From Xanthobacteraceae bacterium (GTDB taxonomy: Bacteria; Pseudomonadota; Alphaproteobacteria; Rhizobiales; Xanthobacteraceae): a DNA stretch of 64,000 bases. The DNA lies in contig JAQGJU010000094.1 of NCBI GenBank assembly GCA_028290465.1, positions 1 to 64,000 on the forward strand, read 5' to 3'. Shown here in pieces: positions 57,073-64,000 of the stretch (positions are counted from its first letter, which is position 1; each line of letters opens with the position of its first letter). Position numbers and translations under genes: made by a program. The notes below the pieces were generated by a model. It did not search any database and was not told the origin of the DNA. It saw nothing but the letters and a program-made list of their open reading frames with translations.

Positions 57073-58077
57073 ATGGACGCTACGATTGCCTTCCCGATCC
57101 TGATCGGACTGATCGCGGTGGCGCTCATCTTCGATTTTCTCAACGGCTTGCATGACGCGGCCAATTCGATCGCCACCATCGTGTCGACCCGCGTATTGCG
57201 CCCGCGCTACGCGGTCGCATGGGCGGCGTTCTTCAATTTCATCGCCTTCCTGTTCTTCGGCCTGCACGTCGCCCAGACCGTCGGCACCGGCATCGTGTCG
57301 GCCAATGTGATGGATGCGCACGTGATTTTCGGCGCGCTGATGGGCGCGATCTCCTGGAACCTGATTACGTGGTGGGGCGGGATTCCGTCCTCGTCGTCGC
57401 ATGCGCTGATCGGCGGATTGGTCGGCGCCGGCATCGCCAAGGCCGGCAGCGGCGCCATCGTGTGGTCCGGGCTGATCAAGACCGGGTCGGCGATCTTTTT
57501 GTCGCCGATGACCGGCTTTCTGCTCGCGCTGGTGCTGGTGCTGATTGTGTCCTGGGCCTTCGTGCGCGCGACGCCAATGGCGGTCGACGGTACGTTTCGC
57601 TACCTGCAATTCGTATCGGCCTCGCTGTATTCGCTTGGTCATGGCGGCAACGACGCGCAAAAGACCATGGGCATTATCGCGGCGCTGCTGTATTCGCAGG
57701 GCCACCTCGGCGGCGAATTTTATGTGCCGTTCTGGGTGATCCTTTCGTGCCAGTTCGCGATGGCGTTTGGCACTTTCTTTGGCGGCTGGCGCATCGTCCA
57801 CACTATGGGATCGAAGATCACGCGGCTGTCGCCGATGCAGGGCTTCTGCGCCGAGACCGGCGGCGCCATCACGCTGTTCGCGGCCACCCATTTCGGCATT
57901 CCGGTGTCGACGACCCACACGATCACCGGCGCCATCGTCGGGGTCGGCGCGGCGCGCCGGGTTTCGGCGGTGCGCTGGAACGTTGCCAGCAGCATCGTGG
58001 TTGCCTGGGTGGTGACCCTGCCGGCGGCGGCACTGATCGCGGCGCTATTCTATTGGCTGGCCGGGGTGTTCTCCTGA
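57073..58077 (+). CDS. pit: Low-affinity inorganic phosphate transporter (Pit family)
   Basis: 334 residues with about ten hydrophobic helices. The duplicated PHO-4 signature is seen as FDFLNGLHDAANSIATIVSTRVL and SLGHGGNDAQKTMGIIAALL. GIPSSSSHALIGGLVGAG and GIPVSTTHTITGAIVGVGAARR form the internal repeat. It moves metal-phosphate by proton symport. Confidence 0.95.
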   Translation: MDATIAFPILIGLIAVALIFDFLNGLHDAANSIATIVSTRVLRPRYAVAWAAFFNFIAFLFFGLHVAQTVGTGIVSANVMDAHVIFGALMGAISWNLITWWGGIPSSSSHALIGGLVGAGIAKAGSGAIVWSGLIKTGSAIFLSPMTGFLLALVLVLIVSWAFVRATPMAVDGTFRYLQFVSASLYSLGHGGNDAQKTMGIIAALLYSQGHLGGEFYVPFWVILSCQFAMAFGTFFGGWRIVHTMGSKITRLSPMQGFCAETGGAITLFAATHFGIPVSTTHTITGAIVGVGAARRVSAVRWNVASSIVVAWVVTLPAAALIAALFYWLAGVFS

Positions 58078-58090
58078 GACGGAGGCTCGG

Positions 58091-58804
58091 ATGCGCTACG
58101 AATTGTATTACTGGCCGGAAATCCAGGGCCGCGGCGAGTTCGTGCGGCTCGCGTTGGAAGAAGCCGGCGCCGACTATGTCGACATCGCGCGCACGCGCAA
58201 ATCCGGCATGGACGCGATGATGAAGCTGATGCAGGGCAAGCGCGTCGCCACGCCGCCCTTCGCGCCACCATTCCTGAAATCCGGCAAGCTGATCGTCGGC
58301 CAGACCGCCAACATCCTGCTGTACCTCGGCGGCCGGCATGGGCTGGCGCCCGGAAACGAAGCGGGCCGGCTGTGGGTGCATCAGTTGCAACTGACCATCG
58401 CGGACTTGGTGGTCGAGGTTCACGACACCCATCATCCGGTCGCGTCCGGTCTGTATTACGAAGACCAGAAGAAGGAAGCCAAGCGCCGCGCCGAGGACTT
58501 TCGCAAAAGTCGGGCACCGAAATTTCTCGGCTATTTCGAGCGCGTGCTCGCGGCCAGCAGTGGGCCATATTTGGCCGGCCGTCGGGTCAGCTACGCGGAT
58601 CTGTCGCTGTTCCAGGTGGTCGAGGGGCTGCGCTACGCGTTTCCGAAGGCGATGCGGCGTCTGGAGCGCAAGGTTCCGGAAGTCGTCGCGCTGCACGATC
58701 GCGTGATGGTGCGGCCGCGCATCGCGGCGTATCTGAATTCGGAACGTCGCATCCCTTTCAACGACATGGGCATCTTCCGGCACTACCGCGAACTTGATCG
58801 GTAG
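58091..58804 (+). CDS. Glutathione S-transferase family protein
   Basis: 237 residues. A thioredoxin-like N-terminal domain (YELYYWPEIQGRGEFVRLALEEAGADYVDI, later FLKSGKLIVGQTANILLYLGGRHGL) and a helical C-terminal domain (SYADLSLFQVVEGLRYAFPKAM) match the sigma/pi-like GST group with the catalytic Tyr near position 7. It is 13 bases after pit; a functional link is not evident. Confidence 0.88.
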   Translation: MRYELYYWPEIQGRGEFVRLALEEAGADYVDIARTRKSGMDAMMKLMQGKRVATPPFAPPFLKSGKLIVGQTANILLYLGGRHGLAPGNEAGRLWVHQLQLTIADLVVEVHDTHHPVASGLYYEDQKKEAKRRAEDFRKSRAPKFLGYFERVLAASSGPYLAGRRVSYADLSLFQVVEGLRYAFPKAMRRLERKVPEVVALHDRVMVRPRIAAYLNSERRIPFNDMGIFRHYRELDR

Positions 58805-58904
58805 CCCGGGGCCGTTTGGCGGCTTCAGGACCGGAATAACGCCTCGCCCCGGTTGTTTAACCGGGATCGCCGGGGCCAACCCGGCTGCTTCAGGGAGGAC
58901 TGAT

Positions 58905-59576
58905 ATGAAAGCCACACTGGGTCTGGCCGCGACGCTGGCGCTTCTTGGCTTCGGCACCGTTCACGCGCAGGCGCCGCAGGCCGGCGCGATGACCTTTTTC
59001 ATCACCAGCGCCGGGCCCGGCAAGGGCGCCGATCTCGGCGGCCTGGAGGGCGCCGACCGGCATTGCCAGACGCTGGCCACGGCGGCCGGCGCGACCGGCA
59101 AGACCTGGAAGGCGTATCTGAGCACCCAGGCGGTCGGCGGCGCGACGGCCGTCAATGCCCGCGATCGGATCGGCAAGGGTCCGTGGCAGAACGCCAAGGG
59201 CGCCGTGATCGCCAAGGACGTCGCCGATCTGCACGGAGCGGGCAACAACCTGACCAAGCAGACCGCGCTCACCGAAAAGGGCGACGGCGTGAACGGCCGT
59301 GGCGACACGCCGAACATGCACGACGTGCTGACCGGGTCGCAGCCCGACGGCACGGCGTTTCCGCCCGACAAGGACATGACCTGCGGCAACTGGACCAAGA
59401 GCGCAGCCGGCAGCGCGATGGTCGGGCATCACGACCGCATCGGGCTGCGCGACGACGCAGAGTCGAAATCCTGGAACGCGTCGCATCCCTCGCGCGGGCC
59501 GGATGGCGGCTGCAGCCAGGCTGACCTGAAGAGCACCGGCGGCAACGGTCTGCTGTACTGCTTCGCGGCGAACTAG
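58905..59576 (+). CDS. Secreted protein with possible endostatin/C-type-lectin-like fold
   Basis: 223 residues from ATG 58905 (GGGAGG upstream), with signal peptide MKATLGLAATLALLGFGTVHAQ. Motifs are MTFFITSAGPGKGADLGGLEGADRHCQTLA, TWKAYLSTQ, NARDRIGKGPWQNAKGAVIAKDVADLH, NGRGDTPNMHDVLTGS and a closing GGNGLLYCFAAN. The order resembles endostatin-like C-type-lectin folds (an inference from memory). It is common in rhizobia but unnamed. Probably periplasmic with one to two disulfides. Confidence 0.7.
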   Translation: MKATLGLAATLALLGFGTVHAQAPQAGAMTFFITSAGPGKGADLGGLEGADRHCQTLATAAGATGKTWKAYLSTQAVGGATAVNARDRIGKGPWQNAKGAVIAKDVADLHGAGNNLTKQTALTEKGDGVNGRGDTPNMHDVLTGSQPDGTAFPPDKDMTCGNWTKSAAGSAMVGHHDRIGLRDDAESKSWNASHPSRGPDGGCSQADLKSTGGNGLLYCFAAN

Positions 59577-59589
59577 AAGCGAATTTAAA

Positions 59590-60012
59590 TCAATGTGCCG
59601 CTGCGCACTTCGCGCAGCGGCACAAGCCTTTTAGAAACAGGTCGAAATATTCGCGACCGTAATCGTAAGTGATCTGGTCGCCGGGCTGGATGACCTTGAT
59701 CGAGCGCATGATTACCCTGCCGCGAATGATATTCGCTTCGGCATTCGGCCGGCACGAATGATTGACGTAGCGGGCGAGGTTCTGCCGGGCCGAGCCGTCG
59801 AGCGCCCATCGTGTGTTGAGCTCGAACATGTAGCGGGCCTTGCCGGCGCGCTCACGCGCCCTGGCCTCCGCGATTGGAATGCGCAGACCGATATATTCAA
59901 CGATCGGCGTATCCCGGGAGATCTTGTGGGTCGCAAACAGGCCAAGCCCGGTCGGAGCTCGGCCGACGCGAAACAGCTTCTTCGCGTCGGCGCGCGTATT
60001 TTTCAGTGTCAT
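59590..60012 (-). CDS. SET-domain protein (putative lysine methyltransferase)
   Basis: 140 residues. The SET core is compact: GLGLFATHKISRDTPIVEYIG, RYVNHSCRPNAEANI (NHSC 84-87), ITYDYGREYF (YDYG 116-119) and a post-SET-like cysteine group CRCAKC (131-136). These are the cofactor and zinc motifs of eukaryotic-type SET enzymes, found also in some bacteria. The target protein is unknown. Its ATG lies in the last of three 16-bp repeats that connect it to the upstream gene. Confidence 0.88.
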   Translation of the reverse strand: MTLKNTRADAKKLFRVGRAPTGLGLFATHKISRDTPIVEYIGLRIPIAEARARERAGKARYMFELNTRWALDGSARQNLARYVNHSCRPNAEANIIRGRVIMRSIKVIQPGDQITYDYGREYFDLFLKGLCRCAKCAAAH

Positions 60013-60056
60013 TTCAACTCGACATCATTTCAGTTGGACATCATTTCAGTTCGACA
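60009..60056. repeat. Three tandem 16-bp repeats between the Vgb-like and SET genes
   Basis: Units TCATTTCAACTCGACA, TCATTTCAGTTGGACA and TCATTTCAGTTCGACA at 60009, 60025 and 60041. On the minus strand each ends in GAAATGA. The last codons of the Vgb-like gene lie in the first copy met by transcription, and the SET start ATG lies in the last. Confidence 0.9.
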
Positions 60057-61312
60057 AGTGTCACGGCGTTCACCAGGCTATTGGCGCCGACGAAGTTCCC
60101 GTCCGGCGTTACGTCGGTATTGCGGATAATATCGCCGCCGCCGGGTATTGCCCAGGTCTGGAACTTCTCGTTCTTCGGATCGAAGCGCACGATGGTGTTC
60201 GGCTTGGCGCCGGACTCGCTATACACCAACGCGCCCTTCACGACCGAGATGCCATAGGGTTCCGACTTCGGTCCGCTCGGCGATTGCCATTCGGTGACCT
60301 TGCCGTCCTTGGTGTCGAGCCGACCCAGGAAGCCGCGCGAAAAATCCGTGTACCAGATGATGTCGTCCGGCGTGATGGCGATGCGGCGCGGCCGCGCGCC
60401 GGCGTCGGGCAGCGGGTATTCGGTGATCTTCATGGTCTTGCCGTCGATGCTGGCCACCTTGTTGGCGCCGAACTCAACGAAGAACACCACATTCTTCGAG
60501 TTCACGGCCATGCCGTAAGGCCGCGATTTCGGCGTCGGCGAGGTCACCAGCTTGATGTCGCCGGTTGCCGGATCGAGCCGGCCGAGCATGTTGGCCTGCT
60601 GCACAGTGAACCACAGAATCCCATCGTGATCGAACAGCAGCGTATGCGGATCCTTGGCCTCCGGATTCGGCATCGGATATTCGGTGACCGCGCCGGTTTT
60701 CGGATCGAGCTTGCCGATCAGCGACTGGTTATTGCCGGTGAACCAGATATTGCCGCTCTTATCCTCGACCAGGCCATGCGGGCCGGTATGCGGCGATTTG
60801 AGCGTAAACTCCTTGAACTCGCCGGTCTTCGGATCGACGCGGCCAAGCTTGTTCGACAGTTGGCCGGTGTACCAGATCATGCCGTCACGGGTGGCGAGCG
60901 GATCGTGCGGCCGCGAGCCGGGAGTCGGGACCGGCCATAACTTGATGGTCGCCGTCATGGGTCCTTCGGATACGGCCGCGACAGGTTTGGATTTTTCCGG
61001 GAAGTTCTTGGTCAGGTATTCCGCCACGATCGGCCATTCGGCGGCCGGAATCGGCACTTCCATGTTCTGCATCATGCGGATCACGGTTCGCCAGCCTTCC
61101 GGCGTATAGCCAGCGCGCGCCCGGTTGATGTCGTGGCAGCCGCCGCACGTCGCTACCACGGTTTGCTTGCCGGGCCCGTCCGGAAAGTCAGGCGTCTGGG
61201 CGCGCGCGGACAGCGTGCTGCTCAGCAATGCGACCGTAATCGCAGTCAGACCATAGGCTTGGAAAGTGCGGGTCTTGAAAGAGTGAGCGGCGAAAGAGTG
61301 GGTCCTGGACAT
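60041..61312 (-). CDS. Cytochrome c / Vgb-like beta-propeller fusion protein
   Basis: 423 residues from ATG 61312 (GGAGG five bases upstream), with a signal peptide (about 20-38). A c-type heme motif CGGCH lies at 56-60 inside a small cytochrome-like domain (GKQTVVATCGGCHDINRARAGYTPEGW). The rest is a six- to seven-bladed propeller of virginiamycin-B-lyase (Vgb) type with repeats such as IWYTGQLSNKLGRVDPKTGEFKEF and IWFTGNNQSLIGKLDPKTGAVTEY. Export and heme point to a periplasmic redox or lyase-like role. Antibiotic-lyase activity cannot be assumed. Confidence 0.87.
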   Translation of the reverse strand: MSRTHSFAAHSFKTRTFQAYGLTAITVALLSSTLSARAQTPDFPDGPGKQTVVATCGGCHDINRARAGYTPEGWRTVIRMMQNMEVPIPAAEWPIVAEYLTKNFPEKSKPVAAVSEGPMTATIKLWPVPTPGSRPHDPLATRDGMIWYTGQLSNKLGRVDPKTGEFKEFTLKSPHTGPHGLVEDKSGNIWFTGNNQSLIGKLDPKTGAVTEYPMPNPEAKDPHTLLFDHDGILWFTVQQANMLGRLDPATGDIKLVTSPTPKSRPYGMAVNSKNVVFFVEFGANKVASIDGKTMKITEYPLPDAGARPRRIAITPDDIIWYTDFSRGFLGRLDTKDGKVTEWQSPSGPKSEPYGISVVKGALVYSESGAKPNTIVRFDPKNEKFQTWAIPGGGDIIRNTDVTPDGNFVGANSLVNAVTLVELK

Positions 61313-61451
61313 GTTGGCCTCCCCGGCACGGGCGCCCTGTTGCCGAGCGCACTATCGCCAGCTTGGCGGCGCTCGCAGGCTCCCGTCAAGCCGAATGAAC
61401 GTAATGTCCGGCCGGGATGACTAATGCTCGCCCTTCAGACAAGAGGACGCG

Positions 61452-62159
61452 ATGCCGTTTTCCCTTCAGCGCGCCGCCGTGGCGTTGGCCCTGCTGCTGC
61501 CAATGCCGTCATGGGCTGCCGAGCCGGTGAAGCATATCGGCGTCTATGTGCAGCCGTTTTACGAGGCGGCCCGCACGCCGTCCGGGGCGCCGCAGGTGTC
61601 GGTCGGGGCCAATTTCAGCAGCCTTCTGGCCTCGACGCGGCGCGAGGACATTCTGGCGGCGCGCGACAAGATCCTGGCCGATCCGAAGCTGGTTACGCCG
61701 ATGACCATGATGGTGCTGTCGATCCGGCTGTATGACATGGGGCTGCGCGACGATTCGGTGTTCTGGTTCTATGTTGCCAAGGACCGCTTCGTCACGCTTG
61801 CCGATGTGGTCGACGTGAAGGCCGGCGGCCTCGCGCAAGCCGAGGACGCGGTGAAGAATTTCGCGACACTGGCCGGTCCGTTCGTCAATGGTTACGCGTT
61901 TTGCGACATCGCCAAGCAGGGCGAATTGCGCCGCAAGGCGCTGGAGTGGGTCGAGAACAATCCGTATGGCGCGATGTTCATGGACCGGTTGCCGGCGAAA
62001 AGCGGAGACCGTAACGCGGCGCTGACGCGCTCGCTGGCCGACATCAAGGTCAATGCCGAAAAGGAACGAGCCTATTTCGCCGATCCGAAAAATGTTGCGA
62101 CCTTCGCGGCGCAGCGTAAGTCCAATCAGATGGATGAGAAGTTCTGCTGGAAGAGCTAA
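61452..62159 (+). CDS. Secreted protein of unknown function
   Basis: 235 residues with signal peptide MPFSLQRAAVALALLLPMPSWA. The mature chain is mostly helical (TRREDILAARDKILADPKLVTPMTMMVLSIRLYDMGLRDDSVFWFYVAKDRF), with two Cys (FCDIAK, KFCWKS). No family was recognised. It lies 9 bases before the glycosylase gene on the same strand, so the two may be co-transcribed. Confidence 0.7.
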   Translation: MPFSLQRAAVALALLLPMPSWAAEPVKHIGVYVQPFYEAARTPSGAPQVSVGANFSSLLASTRREDILAARDKILADPKLVTPMTMMVLSIRLYDMGLRDDSVFWFYVAKDRFVTLADVVDVKAGGLAQAEDAVKNFATLAGPFVNGYAFCDIAKQGELRRKALEWVENNPYGAMFMDRLPAKSGDRNAALTRSLADIKVNAEKERAYFADPKNVATFAAQRKSNQMDEKFCWKS

Positions 62160-62168
62160 GCCCATAAA

Positions 62169-62681
62169 ATGAGTGCATCCACCGCACACCTGATCGACGA
62201 CGTGCTCGGCCCGAACTTGCGCGTCGTATTCTGCGGCACGGCGCTCGGCGCCGCATCGCTGGCCGCGAAGGCGTATTACGCGCATCCGCGCAACCGGTTC
62301 TGGCCGATGCTGCATGAGACCGGGCTGACGCCGACGCTGTTCTGGCCGCGCGACTATGCGCGGGTGCTCGATCTCGGCATCGGCCTGACCGACTTATGCA
62401 AATTCGCCAGCGGCAATGATAACGAACTGCCCCGGAACGCTTTCGATGTTGCGGCGTTGAGCGCGAAGATCGAACGGTATCGGCCGAAAGTGCTGGCGTT
62501 CACCAGCAAGACCGGCGGGCGGGCGTTTTGCGGGCCGAAAGCCGACCTCGGCTGGCAGGCGCCGCTGCCCGGCGGCACACGAGTCTATGTTCTGCCGTCC
62601 ACTTCGCCATCCGCCAACGGACCTTGGGCCGCGACCCGGCATCATTGGCAACTCTTGGCGCAGGCGGTGCTGGACACTTGA
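62169..62681 (+). CDS. TDG/Mug-like DNA glycosylase family protein
   Basis: 170 residues of the uracil-DNA glycosylase superfamily. Motif 1 reads FCGTALGAASLAAKAYYAHPRNRFWPMLHETGLTP; the middle LDLGIGLTDLC is typical of the Mug/TDG group, and the end has PSTSPSANG before a Trp/His helix. The catalytic Asn of Mug (GINPG) is absent from motif 1; YYAHPRNRFWP recalls the hypoxanthine-DNA glycosylase branch. It probably removes uracil, thymine or hypoxanthine from mismatches. Exact specificity unclear. Confidence 0.82.
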   Translation: MSASTAHLIDDVLGPNLRVVFCGTALGAASLAAKAYYAHPRNRFWPMLHETGLTPTLFWPRDYARVLDLGIGLTDLCKFASGNDNELPRNAFDVAALSAKIERYRPKVLAFTSKTGGRAFCGPKADLGWQAPLPGGTRVYVLPSTSPSANGPWAATRHHWQLLAQAVLDT

Positions 62682-62846
62682 AATCGCAGGGTAATTTGCA
62701 TCGTGCGGCCTCGTAGCGCGTCATCGCACTGCAACATTCGATCAACCATAGCGTTACCTGTGACGAGGCGTCGCGGCCCTATGAACGGACTTAACAGCTG
62801 CGGCCACCTATATATCGTGTGCAACACTGTTCCTGGGAGGAACCTG

Positions 62847-63914
62847 ATGACCCGTTTTCGTCCGTTTCTGGCGCTGATCGCGATCATCGCGGCGCTAGTG
62901 CTTGTCGCCGGCGATGTCGATGCCCGACCGAGCGGCGGCAAAAGCTTTGGTAGCCGCGGCTCGAAGACTTTCGCGCCGCCGGCCGCCACCAACACCGCGC
63001 CGGGCGCGGCCCCGATGCAGCGCACCACCACGACGCCCGGCGCTCCTGGCGCCACCACCCGTCCGAATGCGGCGCCTGCCGCGGCTCCGGCCGGCGGCAT
63101 GTTCGGCGGCGCGCGCGGCCTGATGGGCGGCCTCGCGGCCGGCTTCCTGGGCGCCGGCCTTATCGGCATGCTGTTCGGCGGCGGCTTCATGAGCGGCCTT
63201 GGCGGCTTCGCATCGATGCTCGGCATGCTGATCCAGATCGGGCTGGTCGTCGTGGTCGCGATGCTGGCCTGGAACTGGTGGAAGCGCCGCCAAGCCGGCT
63301 CGACGCCGGCGACGGCGAGCGGTCCTGCGTTCGACCGTGTCATGAACCGTGATGCCTCGTCGCCGTATGAGGGCAGCGCCTATACGCCGTCGTCCGGCTT
63401 CGGCGGCACGACGCCAGGCGCCGCCGGTGCGGGTCTGGGCGGATCTGCTTTGGGAGGCATGGGCCTCGGCCGCATGGGGGCAGCGCAAGCGGAAGCTCCG
63501 GTGATCGGCGAGGCGAATATCGACGGTGCCGACTTCGACACCTTCGAACGCCTGCTGACCGAAGTCTCGCAGGCCTATGGCCGTGAGGATCTCGGCGCGC
63601 TGCGCACCCGCGCGACCCCGGAGATGCTGAGCTACTTCTCCGAGGAACTGGCCGACAAGGCCAGCAAGGGCCTCGCCAACGAAGTCAGCGACATCAAGCT
63701 GCTGCAGGGCGACCTGTCGGAAGCCTGGCGCGAGAACGATACCGACTACGCCACCGTGGCGATGCGCTACTCCATCACGGACGCCACGGTCGACCGCGCC
63801 ACCAACAAGGTGGTCGAAGGCTCGCGCGAGCCGGCCGAGGTCACCGAGTTCTGGACCTTCCGGCGTGCGCCAGCCGGCCAGTGGGTGGTGTCGGGCATCC
63901 AGCAGACGCAGTAG
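62847..63914 (+). CDS. Tim44-like domain protein, second paralogue
   Basis: 355 residues from ATG 62847 (GGGAGGA four bases upstream). Layout matches the paralogue at 50878-51843: a signal/membrane segment (FLALIAIIAALVLVAG), a Thr/Pro/Ala-rich linker, Gly-rich hydrophobic helices (GLMGGLAAGFLGAGLIGMLFGGGFMSGLGGFASMLGMLIQIGLVVVV), then the Tim44-like domain (ADFDTFERLLTEVSQAYGREDLGALRTRATPEMLSYFSEEL, EVTEFWTFRRAPAGQWVVSGIQQTQ). It has a longer Gly-rich linker than its paralogue. Confidence 0.85.
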   Translation: MTRFRPFLALIAIIAALVLVAGDVDARPSGGKSFGSRGSKTFAPPAATNTAPGAAPMQRTTTTPGAPGATTRPNAAPAAAPAGGMFGGARGLMGGLAAGFLGAGLIGMLFGGGFMSGLGGFASMLGMLIQIGLVVVVAMLAWNWWKRRQAGSTPATASGPAFDRVMNRDASSPYEGSAYTPSSGFGGTTPGAAGAGLGGSALGGMGLGRMGAAQAEAPVIGEANIDGADFDTFERLLTEVSQAYGREDLGALRTRATPEMLSYFSEELADKASKGLANEVSDIKLLQGDLSEAWRENDTDYATVAMRYSITDATVDRATNKVVEGSREPAEVTEFWTFRRAPAGQWVVSGIQQTQ

Positions 63915-63938
63915 TCTCCGTTTAAGCGGAACGATTGA

Positions 63939-63970
63939 GGGCCCGGTCTCGCAAGAGGCCGGGCCTTTTT
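63939..63970 (+). terminator. Intrinsic terminator after the Tim44-like gene
   Basis: Stem GGCCCGG / CCGGGCC with a 12-base loop, followed by TTTTT. It lies 26 bases after the stop. Confidence 0.8.
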
Positions 63971-64000
63971 CGTTGTGCATTGCGCTCCGTGCGATCCGGG

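Overview
The window is GC-rich, densely coded DNA from an alphaproteobacterium of the order Hyphomicrobiales (Rhizobiales), most like the Bradyrhizobium / Rhodopseudomonas / Pseudolabrys group. The evidence is the alphaproteobacterial flagellar set (FlbT, FlaF, FliX, MotE, a CckA kinase directly after flhB), a DUF3551 secreted protein, paired Tim44-like proteins and dispersed palindromic elements typical of that group. No rRNA, tRNA, CRISPR array, prophage or insertion sequence was seen.

Layout. 1-14.1 kb is mixed housekeeping: the 3'-truncated GTPase TypA/BipA, an M50 site-2-type protease with CBS domains, a quinone oxidoreductase, an orphan ECF sigma factor, small secreted proteins, a universal stress protein, a SixA phosphatase, a PuuB-like FAD oxidoreductase, a MipA/OmpV outer-membrane protein, a GT-A-like glycosyltransferase, a MoxR ATPase and a periplasmic MsrA/MsrB pair. 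14.1-50.7 kb is a flagellar and cell-cycle island: flgE-flgK-flgL; flaF and flbT; two large flagellin genes; a FlaG-like gene; flgI, a flgJ-like gene and a flgN-like gene; fliX, dksA; flgF-flgG-flgA-flgH; fliL-fliM-DUF6468-motE; a 1199-residue periplasmic TPR protein; fliO-fliP; and flgB-flgC-fliE-fliQ-fliR-flhB-cckA. 50.7-64 kb is mixed again: two Tim44-like paralogues, an aromatic-ring dioxygenase alpha/beta pair beside a glutamine-synthetase-like ligase, a Pit phosphate transporter with its DUF47 partner, a glutathione transferase, a SET-domain protein, a cytochrome c/beta-propeller protein and a TDG-like glycosylase.

How it fits together. Four sequences match sigma-54 -24/-12 promoters (before flgE, fliC1, flgI and flgF). 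The CtrA half-site TTAACCAT occurs six times in flagellar intergenic DNA, and a perfect TTAA-N7-TTAAC box lies before flgB, in the operon that ends with cckA. FliX, which in Caulobacter couples assembly to sigma-54 transcription through FlbD, is also here. This suggests a CckA -> CtrA -> early genes -> FliX/FlbD -> sigma-54 -> late genes cascade. flgD, fliF-G-H-I-N, flhA, fliK and motA/B/C are not in the window.

The points most worth a second look are: a shared beta-rich module in the hook, HAP3 and both flagellins; the unnamed 1199-residue protein; short duplications spanning stop codons at four gene ends, two of them at stop-start junctions; and the GS-like/dioxygenase cassette, which resembles aniline-type catabolism.
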